From Meloidogyne chitwoodi (lineage: Eukaryota > Nematoda > Chromadorea > Rhabditida > Meloidogynidae), in the NCBI GenBank assembly GCA_015183035.1, contig JACZZP010000028.1:1-46796 (forward strand): DNA of 46,796 bases, in the 5' to 3' direction. The position numbers and the translations under genes are program-made. How positions within the stretch are numbered: position 1 is the first letter of the stretch; each line of letters starts with the position of its first letter. Under the pieces are notes generated by a model. That model was not told where the DNA came from. It saw nothing but the letters and a program-made list of their open reading frames with translations, and did not search any database. Of the stretch, positions 33,073 through 42,691 are shown in pieces.

Positions 33073-34448
33073 TGTCACAGAACCTAAAAGTTAGGTTCTG
33101 AATAAATAAATTAATTAATAATAGGTAAAAATAAAATTAAAAATTAAATAAATAAATTAATTAATTAAAAATAATAAATAAATATATTTAAATTAATTTA
33201 ATAAATAAATAAAAATATTAAAAATAAATAAAAATAATAAAAAAGAAAAATACAAAAATAAACTTGAATTACAAAAATACAAAAATATTTAAATAAATAC
33301 AAAATTTATAAATTTGGTCTTAAAATAAAGATTAGACATTTTTCTAAAATCAGTAGTAGAAAAAAGTCTGTACAATATTTTTAGACTGAAATATGAGGCC
33401 TAAACCAAACCAATAAAAATAAAAAATTAAAAGTGCAAAATTGTTCAATTTTTTGATCAAAATAAAACAATTAATCACTTCTCTTTTTCTTTTAATTTTC
33501 AAGAATTAGCTATTAGCTAACAAATTCTCCCAAACAAAAAATATAAAAAAGAGTGGGAAGAAATAAATAATTAAAAAGTAAAATTAAAAGAAATAGCCCA
33601 CTCAAAATAATTAAATAATAAACTTTATCTTTCTTTTAGAATTTTTTAGTGTGATAGACTAATAGTGTTTACAATTAAATTTTAATTGGCCAACTGGAAA
33701 TAAATATATGGCAATTGTTAATCGTCCAATTAAAATTAAACAATTTACTAATAAAACAAAGAATATTATTATTAGAAATACAAATAAAAATATTGGCAAA
33801 TTGAACAAAAACTTTTTAATTATATTTTTTGAACTAAATGCACTTTTAGAAAGAATTTTATTATATCAAAATGACAACTGTTTAAAAGAATTAAAGAAAT
33901 AATTAACAAAAATATATTAGATATATAATGTTTAAAAGTTACCCAATTTTATCTCATTTTATTTTTTTTATTAATTTTATAAAAACTTTAATTAAATTTT
34001 GTATTTTTAATAAATAAATAAATATTATTCTTTTTAATTTTTTTTTTTTTTTTTATTCCCAACTTTTAATATTTCAAATTTTTAATTAAATTTTGTTTTA
34101 AATAAATAAATAAATACATATATATTATAAATTAATATCCAATTTCCTAGTTCACAATTTTTAAATTTAAATATTCGTTTTTAAACATTTTAATTGATTT
34201 TAATTACCCAAGTTTAAGTTCAAGTTTAAGTTTGAGTTTGAGAATTAATAATATTAACTACTACAAAAGCTACAAAAAAGAAATCTACAATTACATCAAC
34301 CACAAAAACGAAGAAAAACGATTTGTTTCTCCTTCTATTATTTACAACATAATAGATTTATTCTTTATTATAGAAAGAAAAATAATCAGCTTTGACTGAT
34401 TTTGAATTTGATTGGTTAGTTTTTAAATTATTCTAGGTATCTCGAACA
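33073..34448 (+). repeat. 5' LTR, 1376 bp
   Basis: It runs from tgtcacag to ctcgaaca. It is very AT-rich with aaataaat repeats and a 17-T run near 34047 (18 T in the 3' LTR). A short frame at 33708-33902 is duplicated in the 3' LTR at 46007-46201; I see no reason to treat it as a gene. Promoter and poly(A) signals must lie here, but AT-richness prevents a specific call. Confidence 0.96.
33078..33100 (+). other. Perfect hairpin at the LTR edge
   Basis: cagaacctaa and ttaggttctg form a 10-bp perfect stem with a 3-nt loop, five bases inside the LTR. The same hairpin is at 45377-45399 in the 3' LTR, where it also contains the stop codon of the env-like ORF. Confidence 0.85.
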
Positions 34449-35853
34449 TTATGGTGCCCCCTGAGAGGATTCCTTTAATTTAGAAAATATTTGATTCAGC
34501 TTTTCAAGCTCTTTCCTTTGAATTTTTTTTTGGGGAATTTAAACTTTTAAATAAATATTTTTTTAATTTCTATTTTTGCCTTAGTGCAACAGGATCATAT
34601 ATTGCCGATCATCTTCCCATTTTTTCTTGTGACTCCTTCTGGAAAATTTTGGTGTACTTCATTATTGGTAGAATAATGTATTCCCCATTAACTGGTAATA
34701 AATTAAATAAAAAATAAATAATAATAATAAAGGGTGAATAAATTAAAGAAAAAATTATTTAAATTTTAATACACCTTTGAGTGTATTATCATTTAAAAGG
34801 TTAGAATTCCGTTGTTCACCTCCCCAAGATAACATCACCATATAATTAAAAGCCCATTAAATTCGGTTTTATTCGAATTTAAACTTATTTGAGTTTCCAA
34901 AAGGGGTTAAGTCAAATTTTTCAAATAAGTTGAAACTTTTTGATCAAATATTTGAAAAAATTTGAAAGTTTTTAGGGGTTTAAAATATTTTTTTTAATAA
35001 TAAATTAATTAATTTTTCCTTTCTAGGAAAGGAAGAAAAAGTCGGTAAAAGAGTAGGAGGAGAAATAATTGGAGTAGAAGTAAAAAGAGGAAGAGTAGAA
35101 GAAGAGGAAGAAAAGTTTGGAAAAGAGGAGATAAAATTAAAAGAAGAGAGGGGAATAGAAGAAGGTGAGGAGGTAAAAGAAGAGTGGGAAAAGGTTAAGG
35201 AAGAAGAGTTAGAAGTAGGGGAAGAACCGAAAAGAAAAAGTTCAGAGGAACTTGAAAAAGAATTTCGAGCCAAACTTTGTTGCGGCTGTTATTTAAATAA
35301 ATATTTAGACAATTTATAATAAATTATATTTAAATTAGGAGTAAATTAAATAAATAAATAATTAAATAAATTAATTAAATAAATAAATTTGCCTTTTAAT
35401 TATTATTTAATAAAAGGAATAAAAATAAATGATTTTTTAAATATTTTATTCACTCGGTTATATTCAATTTAGCTTTTCAAGCTCTTTCGAAAAATAACCT
35501 GAATTATTTCTTTTTAAGGAAGATTTTAATTGGTTTGGTAAATAAATAAATACATTTAATTTCCAAAAAAATAAATAAAATAAATTTACAAATAAATTAA
35601 TTAATTAAATTTATAAATAAATAAATTAATTAAACTTATTTTTAAATAAATAAATAAATTAATTAATTAAATTTACTTTAAATAAATAAATAAATTAATT
35701 AAATAAATTTATTATTTAATAAATAAATTAATTAAATTTACTTTGGAATTAATTATATTCGGAATCGAATTAATTTTCCTTTAATAAATAAAATAATAAA
35801 AATTCTTTTTTGAATTTTTACTTCCTCTTTATTAATCTAGAAACCATTTTTCA
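34449..35853 (+). other. Untranslated leader of the BEL/Pao element with a purine-rich open stretch
   Basis: About 1.4 kb of AT-rich sequence with many (aaat)n and (ttaa)n repeats. The block agcttttcaagctctttc occurs at 34498-34515 and 35471-35488. From about 35026 to 35320, after a tttcctttctag acceptor-like sequence, a Glu/Lys-rich frame without ATG stays open for about 97 codons. It may be a spliced exon or just purine-rich sequence. Confidence 0.6.
34452..34468 (+). promoter_or_regulatory. Primer binding site candidate
   Basis: tggtgccccctgagagg starts three bases after the 5' LTR, begins with the TGG complementary to a tRNA CCA end, and lies in the expected place. I cannot name the primer tRNA from memory. 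Confidence 0.65.
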
Positions 35854-38800
35854 ATGGCAAACCCTATTAAAACGAGTATTCTGACCTCTATGAGAGGATG
35901 GGGTTCATTGAGACCTCCCGCGGAATTCGCGGATGACACAACTCCGGAGGATTCCCTCCAAGTTAAGTTGATAAAATATGAAAGTCTCGCGGCGGAGTTA
36001 AGAATGGAGGTAACCGCGCAAGAAACTATTGTCAATGAGGTGAAATTAGCTCTCACCTCATGGACAGACCTCCTCCGGAAATTACCAAATGAGGAAAGAG
36101 AGAAAGCCAATCTCGAGTATGCTGTCTTTAATGACAAGCATCATATAGAAAACACAATAGGGCATTTTGAGGTCCAAATAGCAGAAATGCGCAAACTTCT
36201 TCGCTCGATTGCAATGAAATTAAGATTAACCTCAGCAGAGGTTGAAAGAGAGAAAAGAGCGGCCGACCTTGCTCATCTTCAAGCTATGACAGCCGCGGGA
36301 GGACAAGCAGGTACCCATGATCCAAACCAGAACCCCCATCCCCGATCCCCTACAAATTTGTACCAGCTCCCTACCCTTAAAATAAAAAGATTTACTGGGG
36401 AAAGAAGAGAATGGAACGAATTTTTAGAATCTTTTAATTGCACAGTTGACAGGTCCGTGGGAACCAACATTGAAAAATTTACCTTACTCCGCTCCCTTTT
36501 AGAGGGAGAGGCAAGGGATCTGGTGTCTGGTTTTAAACTAGACGCAGCCAGTTATGAAGAAGCTTTAAAGCTTCTCAAGGATTATTACGGGGATAAACAA
36601 ATGAGAGTGCGCGAGCTCCATATTAAGCTCGCAAATTTAAAAATATGTACCTCTTTGAAGGATACAAAAAATTTTGCCTTTGAATTAGAAAGGCTAACTA
36701 GAGAATTAAAAACAGAAGGGGAAAATATTGAGGGACCAGTAGTATATCTGGCCCTCGAGAAAAAATTAAATAAAAATTTTTTGAGAGAAATTTTGAATAA
36801 AAAATCAGAGGAAGGAGACGTCTGGTCTACTACTCGCTTTAGGGAAGTTTTACATGAAACCCTCCAGCGAGAATTATCTATTCAAGAAGTTTTAAATGAA
36901 AATGAGCATGATAAGCTCCCCAATCGCAACGCCCCCCGAACGCCGCCCAGACGCTCCTTGCCCACTCCCCGTACCCAGGATTACACTTATTTAGTGGTCC
37001 AAGGTAAAAATCAACAAAATTATAATCAAAATAAACCCCCAATCGCACAAAGGAGTTCCCCTATCTGTGCTTTTTGCAACCAGAATCTTTGGAGTGATGA
37101 ATGTAAAGTAGTACCTGATCCGAAGGAACGGGTAAAGGCTGCACAGGCTAAGGGCCTGTGTACTCGGTGCCTTGGTAGAAACCACGCCCCGAGGGACTGT
37201 TGGAAGCCGGCCACTTGTTTTTATTGTAAACGCGCTCACCCCGGAGCATTTTGTTTTCAAAGAAATATTCAAAATCGCAATGCCCTAAGGCAAAATGTTG
37301 AGGTACCTAGAAATCGCTTGACAGGTGGAAATTCGCAACCCCTAGGTTTTCAAAATTTGCAAAATTGGAATTCAAATAATCGCCACGTACAATGGTCCCC
37401 AAATCTTCCCTATTGGAAGGGAACTAATTCACAGATAAATTTACAGTCCCGGGCCCAAGTAGACGCCCCGAGACGCCTGCTCCCGATACAGGAGCCAACA
37501 CAGAGGGACCAAGGGGCAAGGACCCCAGAAATAAAAAAGACCCAAAATGGACAAACTAATGTCGCTTTAGAAGGGGAAGGAAAAGCCCTTCTAATGACGG
37601 TTGAGGTGATTATTTCTAATCCCAAAAAACCTGAAAATAAAATTCCTGCCCTGGTATTTTTAGACCCAGGCAGTCAACGCTCTTTTATTTCGAAAACAAT
37701 TTCGGAAAAACTTGAATTAACGCCTATGGGAAAAGAAGATTATTACCTTTCCAGTTTTGGGAGTGAAAAACCTAAAAAATATGAAAGTGAGCTTGTAAAG
37801 ATAGATTTATTAAATAAATTACATGGGAAGCTCTCAATGGTATTGAATAAAATGGATTTTATTGTAAACCCTTTGCCTTGCTATGACTTGGCAAAAATGG
37901 AACCACAGACCTTACATGACTGGAGGCTCTGTAAAGGTGACTGGAAGCCTCCGGATATCCTCCTTGGGATGGACATCTGGCATGAACTAGATGTCAGACC
38001 TCTGGAAAAATTACCTAGTGGGTTCACAATTAGCACCTCTCGAATAGGAAATATTCTGAGTGGAGCAGGGCACATTCAGGAAAATGGCTCCAATTTAAAA
38101 GGGGGAGCTTATTTGGCTAATGTTGTCCAGGTATATACTACCCTCGAAGAGAAAGGTGAAGAGGAAAATCCCGAAAGGGATAAGGAGCATTCAAAACAAT
38201 TAACCAGCTTCTTTGGGTTACACGGTATTGGCCTCGAAGACGCTTCGGCGCCAACAATTAATGAAGAGGTCATGGAAAATTTTAGAAAAAATTTAATTTT
38301 TGTTGAAGGAAGATACCAAGTTGCTCTTCCTTTTAATAAAAATATACAATTCCTCCCAACCAATTATAGACACGCTAAGATGAGATTAGCGAATACTTTA
38401 AGAAAATTAAGAAAATTAAATTTAATTGATGAATATGAAAAAATATTAAAAGAACAATTAGAGAAGGGAATGATTGAAAGAATAGAAAATCCCACTGAAG
38501 CCGAGGGTCCTGTCCATTATCTTCCCCACAGGGCGGTTTTAAGGATGGACAAAAATTTTACAAAGGTTCGAATAGTCATGGACGCCAGTGCGCGACCACC
38601 TACTCAACCTAATGCTCCTTCCTTAAACGACTGTCTTCATACAGGCCCCCTTCTTTTAAAACAATTAGTGGGAATCCTTTTAAGATTCCGTTTTATGGAC
38701 CGGGTAATTTTGGCGGATATTGAAAAAGCTTTTTTACAGTTAGGGGTTAGGGAATCCGATAGAGATTGTACCAGATTTCTGTGGATTGAAGACCCAAAGG

Positions 38801-41091
38801 AGGTAAATCTTGATAAAATTCAGTTCTCACAGTGTATTGTTTTCCGATTCACAAGAGTAAGCTTCGGGCTTACTATATCTCCTTTCCTCCTTAACGCGAC
38901 TCTTCAGGAACATTTAGGTCTATTTGAGTCTCAAGTAGCCCGCTCCATAGAAGAAAATTTGTATGTTGATAATATAATGATAGAAATGAAAAAAGAAGAT
39001 AAAGTTACTGAAATATGTAAGGAGGCCACAGAATTACTCGAAACCGCTGGTATGAGTATTCGGGAATTTTTCGGGGTCCCAAAACATGAATTTGAAGGAG
39101 TCCCTGAAGACAAATTAGCCCCAAATTTAGAAATTACAAAAATATTGGGCATAATTTGGGAATTAAATAAAGAAAAATTAAAAATAATTTTCCCGAAATT
39201 TGAAGGTCCCGTTACTAAGAGACAAATTTTGTCTTCAATCGCTAAAGTATATGACCCTCTAGGCCTCATTTCTCCCTGTATGGTTCCAGCTAAAAGATTT
39301 TTACAAAAAGTCTTTGAAGCTAATTATAAATGGGATAAAGTGGTTTCCCAAGAGTTAAATCAAGAATGGCAAAAAATTTTGTTAACCTGGAATCCAAAAG
39401 GGGAAGAATCCTTTGAGATTTCTTTCCCAAGAAAGATAGGTCTCAAGTTGGCATTTGAAAAGGAACTTCATTGTTTCGTTGATGCCAGTGGGAATGGATT
39501 CGGTACTGTAATTTATATTAGAATGATTCAAGAGGAAGAAATAACTTCCGATGTAATTTTTGCCAAAAGTTTAATTAAACCCTTAACTATGACCAAAAAT
39601 GAAGCTACTATTCCACGCTTAGAACTTCAAGCAATTTTAGTAGGTATGAAAGCCCTAAAATTTTTAATTGAAGAATTAAAATTAAGAAAGGAAGTCACTA
39701 CTATATGGACAGACAGTATGTGTAATATTGATCGATTAAATAATTTAGAAAAATACGACCGTTTTGTCGCTAATCGAATTGTAAAAATTAGAGGACAATT
39801 CAAAGTAGCCCATGTAATTTCCCAGGACAACCCGGCTGATTTGTGCTCGCGGGGGGTTACACCAGAGATTTTAATTAATAATACATTTTGGTGGAAGGGT
39901 CCGCCTTGGCTGGGTTATCCAAAATCTTCCTGGCCTATTCCCCAAGCTGAATATTTGCCTGAAAAGGAGCAATTCCGTTTGGAGGAAGAGGAAAAAATTG
40001 AAGCTATTTTAGAGGAAAATTTAAAAAATAAAAATATAATTGACGTAGAAAGATTTTCAAAATATCAAAGACTGTTGGGAGCAACGGCTTATTTTTTGAG
40101 ATTTTTGAGAAAAATTTCTTTAAAAATTAATTTAACAGGACCTAAGAAATATTTCTATGATTTTAAAAATTTTTTAATTACTAATGAAGTAGAGAAACCC
40201 ACAAAGGTGACTCCCAAAGTAAATACCCTTAGAGAAATTTTTAAAATTATTTTTTTACCCTCATTAAAAGAGTTAAAGTCCGCCGAGTATTATTTAATAT
40301 TAGTTGCTCAAGAAGAGTACCCACCTTCCGAAAATACAAAATTTGATTTAAACCTTTTCCAGGATAATGGTCTCTGGAAATGCCAGGGGCGAATTGATGA
40401 ATCTGAATTGCCTGAGGAAGCAATTAGACCAATTTGGCTTCCGAATGAAGCTTGGATTACCCGACTAATTGTCCTTAAAATCCACGTAGATAATAAACAT
40501 TGTGGTATTCAAACTCTTTTAGGAGTTATACGACAGAGATTTTGGATCGTTAGAGGTAGAAAAATATTAGAAAAAATTATTTTTTCACCTAGGGGGTGTT
40601 TAAACTGTCGAAAATTTAAATTAAAACCTTATAATGTAAAAAATTTTGACACGTTGCCAAGGGAAAGGGTGCGCGAGGAACGCCCCTTTGCAAATTGTGG
40701 CATCGATTATTTTGGTCCGATGTCAATAAAAAATGAGGGAAAGGTAGAAAAAGCCTATGGAGCCTTATTTACGTGTCTTGTAGTCCGTGCGATACATTTA
40801 GAATTTGTGGATAATTTATCCACAGGAGCCTTCCTCCAGGCATATCGACGATTTGTCTCCAGGAGGGGGATTCCAAAATTAATTATTTCAGATAATGCTA
40901 CTAACTTTCAGTTAGGAGCTAAAATTATTAAAAAATTAAATGATAAAACCTGGTTTACCCAAGAAGTTCAAGAATTTGCTAAGTGTCAAGGCACCCAATG
41001 GCGTTTTAATACCCCCAGGACCTCAAGAAGGAGGTGCCTGGGAGCGTTTAATTGGTACTACAAAAAAGGCACTAAGAAGGTGTGTTGGTAA
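35854..41091 (+). CDS. BEL/Pao gag-pol polyprotein, frame broken in integrase
   Basis: The ORF has 1745 codons from ATG 35854. The N-terminal part is a Pao-type Gag (DUF1759-like, about residues 170-350). Zinc knuckles follow: a Cys-rich segment at about 404, then CTRCLGRNHAPRDC and CFYCKRAHPGAFC. The aspartic protease of the A17 group is near 605, with LDPGSQRSF at the active site (DPG rather than the common DSG). Reverse transcriptase spans about 890-1060 with VILADIEKAF and the catalytic YVDN at 1037. RNase H has FVDASG (about 1209), RLELQA and WTDS. Integrase has an HHCC zinc site (about 1545-1586) and two catalytic aspartates (GIDYFGP about 1617, ISDNATNF about 1680). At the C run 41012-41016 the frame leaves the integrase alignment, and the last 24 codons before the stop at 41091 are not integrase-like. 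It makes capsid and replication enzymes in the cell and cannot make a complete integrase without a frame change. Confidence 0.93.
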   Translation: MANPIKTSILTSMRGWGSLRPPAEFADDTTPEDSLQVKLIKYESLAAELRMEVTAQETIVNEVKLALTSWTDLLRKLPNEEREKANLEYAVFNDKHHIENTIGHFEVQIAEMRKLLRSIAMKLRLTSAEVEREKRAADLAHLQAMTAAGGQAGTHDPNQNPHPRSPTNLYQLPTLKIKRFTGERREWNEFLESFNCTVDRSVGTNIEKFTLLRSLLEGEARDLVSGFKLDAASYEEALKLLKDYYGDKQMRVRELHIKLANLKICTSLKDTKNFAFELERLTRELKTEGENIEGPVVYLALEKKLNKNFLREILNKKSEEGDVWSTTRFREVLHETLQRELSIQEVLNENEHDKLPNRNAPRTPPRRSLPTPRTQDYTYLVVQGKNQQNYNQNKPPIAQRSSPICAFCNQNLWSDECKVVPDPKERVKAAQAKGLCTRCLGRNHAPRDCWKPATCFYCKRAHPGAFCFQRNIQNRNALRQNVEVPRNRLTGGNSQPLGFQNLQNWNSNNRHVQWSPNLPYWKGTNSQINLQSRAQVDAPRRLLPIQEPTQRDQGARTPEIKKTQNGQTNVALEGEGKALLMTVEVIISNPKKPENKIPALVFLDPGSQRSFISKTISEKLELTPMGKEDYYLSSFGSEKPKKYESELVKIDLLNKLHGKLSMVLNKMDFIVNPLPCYDLAKMEPQTLHDWRLCKGDWKPPDILLGMDIWHELDVRPLEKLPSGFTISTSRIGNILSGAGHIQENGSNLKGGAYLANVVQVYTTLEEKGEEENPERDKEHSKQLTSFFGLHGIGLEDASAPTINEEVMENFRKNLIFVEGRYQVALPFNKNIQFLPTNYRHAKMRLANTLRKLRKLNLIDEYEKILKEQLEKGMIERIENPTEAEGPVHYLPHRAVLRMDKNFTKVRIVMDASARPPTQPNAPSLNDCLHTGPLLLKQLVGILLRFRFMDRVILADIEKAFLQLGVRESDRDCTRFLWIEDPKEVNLDKIQFSQCIVFRFTRVSFGLTISPFLLNATLQEHLGLFESQVARSIEENLYVDNIMIEMKKEDKVTEICKEATELLETAGMSIREFFGVPKHEFEGVPEDKLAPNLEITKILGIIWELNKEKLKIIFPKFEGPVTKRQILSSIAKVYDPLGLISPCMVPAKRFLQKVFEANYKWDKVVSQELNQEWQKILLTWNPKGEESFEISFPRKIGLKLAFEKELHCFVDASGNGFGTVIYIRMIQEEEITSDVIFAKSLIKPLTMTKNEATIPRLELQAILVGMKALKFLIEELKLRKEVTTIWTDSMCNIDRLNNLEKYDRFVANRIVKIRGQFKVAHVISQDNPADLCSRGVTPEILINNTFWWKGPPWLGYPKSSWPIPQAEYLPEKEQFRLEEEEKIEAILEENLKNKNIIDVERFSKYQRLLGATAYFLRFLRKISLKINLTGPKKYFYDFKNFLITNEVEKPTKVTPKVNTLREIFKIIFLPSLKELKSAEYYLILVAQEEYPPSENTKFDLNLFQDNGLWKCQGRIDESELPEEAIRPIWLPNEAWITRLIVLKIHVDNKHCGIQTLLGVIRQRFWIVRGRKILEKIIFSPRGCLNCRKFKLKPYNVKNFDTLPRERVREERPFANCGIDYFGPMSIKNEGKVEKAYGALFTCLVVRAIHLEFVDNLSTGAFLQAYRRFVSRRGIPKLIISDNATNFQLGAKIIKKLNDKTWFTQEVQEFAKCQGTQWRFNTPRTSRRRCLGAFNWYYKKGTKKVCW

Positions 41092-42691
41092 GAGTTTATT
41101 AGACAGAGCAGAGTTGTCAACTCTCTTATGCGAGCTCGAAGCAGTAGTTAATTCCCGACCCTTGACTTTTCAGTCAGAAAGAGAGCCATTAAAGTCTATT
41201 AGGCCAATTGATTTTTTAATCCCTTACCCCCAAACTGAAATTAATTTTCCGGAGTTAGAAAGTGATTCTGATTATGAAGAAGAGGAAGTTGGTCGCGCGC
41301 AAATTACCCAACAAATTAATAAAACAAATAAAAGATTAAATAAATTCTGGAACCTCTGGAAAAACGATTATTTGTTATCCTTAAGAGAAAGGATTCCTGG
41401 TAAGGGTAAAAGAATTCAAAAGGATCCCGAGGTTGGTGATGTTGTCTTGGTCGAAGAATCCCTCCCCAGGAGCTTATGGAAATTAGGGAAAGTTATTGAG
41501 CTCCATAGGGGAAGGGATCATCTAATTAGAACTGTAAAATTAAAAATAAATGGAAAAATTTTTAAAAGGTCAATAACTCAAATATTTAATTTAGAAATTT
41601 CAGGTAGTGACTCCGAAGTGGAGGAACGAGTTGAGGCAGTAACGGCTGTCATTGAACAACCACAAATTACTGTAGAATCCAGTAGGCCACCTCAACCTTA
41701 TACGCGTTTGGAAACGCGATTAATAAATCTAATAAATGTAGTTAATGAAGCCAAAAATATTCGCAAACCAATTTTGGCCCCTGCTCTTGAAGAAATGCCT
41801 CAAATTCAATGGCCAAAATTATCAAAAAATTATAAAATCCCAAAGAAGGGAATTAATGAAGTTGAAAAGAAAAAAGAAATAAATAAAAGAGGATTTAAGA
41901 AGGAACATCCTCTCCAAAAAATTATTAACAAATGTAATGGAGTAAAAGAAAAAGAAATAAATATTAAAAATTTTGTTAAATTATGGAAATTAGATGATAA
42001 TATTGACCAAAAATGGGCAATTCAAGCTCCAAGGATGAAGACCTACAACACAATTGATTATAATTTATTTACACCCTGTCTTGGGGAACTTCACACCGAG
42101 TGTGAAATACCAAACTACTTTAGTAGGCAGGCCATGTTTAGAGATAAGAAGTACCGTCAATTTATGCCAACAACTTTCCCTACAATAATTCATTGTTTGG
42201 CCGCCGACTGGTTCACGCGCGAAAAATTTCCAAATAACGACATAAAACGCGCAGTTCAATCTCAATTATTAAGAGAGAACAACACACCCATGATTACGGC
42301 TTTAACATTGTGGCAATATATTAAAAATAAACCACTAAAGGCCTTTAATAATACTACTTTAAAGGAAATTATTAAAGTCAGGCAACATACCTGCAAGGTC
42401 TTTCGTCTATCTTTATATAAAAATCCTTTTGGCCCAATTCGTCTGGCCAAACTTCCTTTAACCCCTGATTTGGGGCTTAACAACTGGCTTTTTTCTTTAA
42501 ATAAAGCCTTAAATAATATTATGACTCGCGAAAGATTCGCGATTGGAAGAGTTGAAGAAGATACTTATTTAATAAATTCGCCAACAATTTTAGTTGGTGA
42601 TAATTCGATACTTAATGTGGAGCATGGGGATCTAACCCCGCCAATACCTCATTATTTGTATTGGAAGAAGAAAAAGAAATTCATAAATTAA
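41017..42691 (+). CDS. Integrase C-terminal part plus unknown domain, +1 frame
   Basis: This continues pol in another frame, which is open from 40940 but integrase-like only from about 41017. The conserved GGAWERLIG, carrying the third catalytic acidic residue, lies at about 41035-41062, followed by VVNSRPLT and a DUF5641-like domain (VGDVVLVE ... RSLWKLGKVIELHRG, about 41400-41600). Beyond about 41640 a region of about 350 residues begins. It is Lys-rich, then a compact block with CLGELHTECEIP, QFMPTTFPTIIHCLAADWF and LWQYIKNKP. I do not recognise this domain and it is not part of a typical Pao pol. It ends KKKKKFIN at 42691, overlapping the next ORF by 31 nt. Confidence 0.85.

Noticed and set aside
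33708..33902. 64-codon frame in both LTRs (second copy 46007-46201)
   Set aside because: It is AT-rich LTR sequence without domain similarity; identity of the copies only reflects LTR identity.
34980..35273. Minus-strand Ser/Phe/Pro-rich frame in the BEL/Pao leader
   Set aside because: It is the complement of a purine-rich tract on the coding strand and has no domain.
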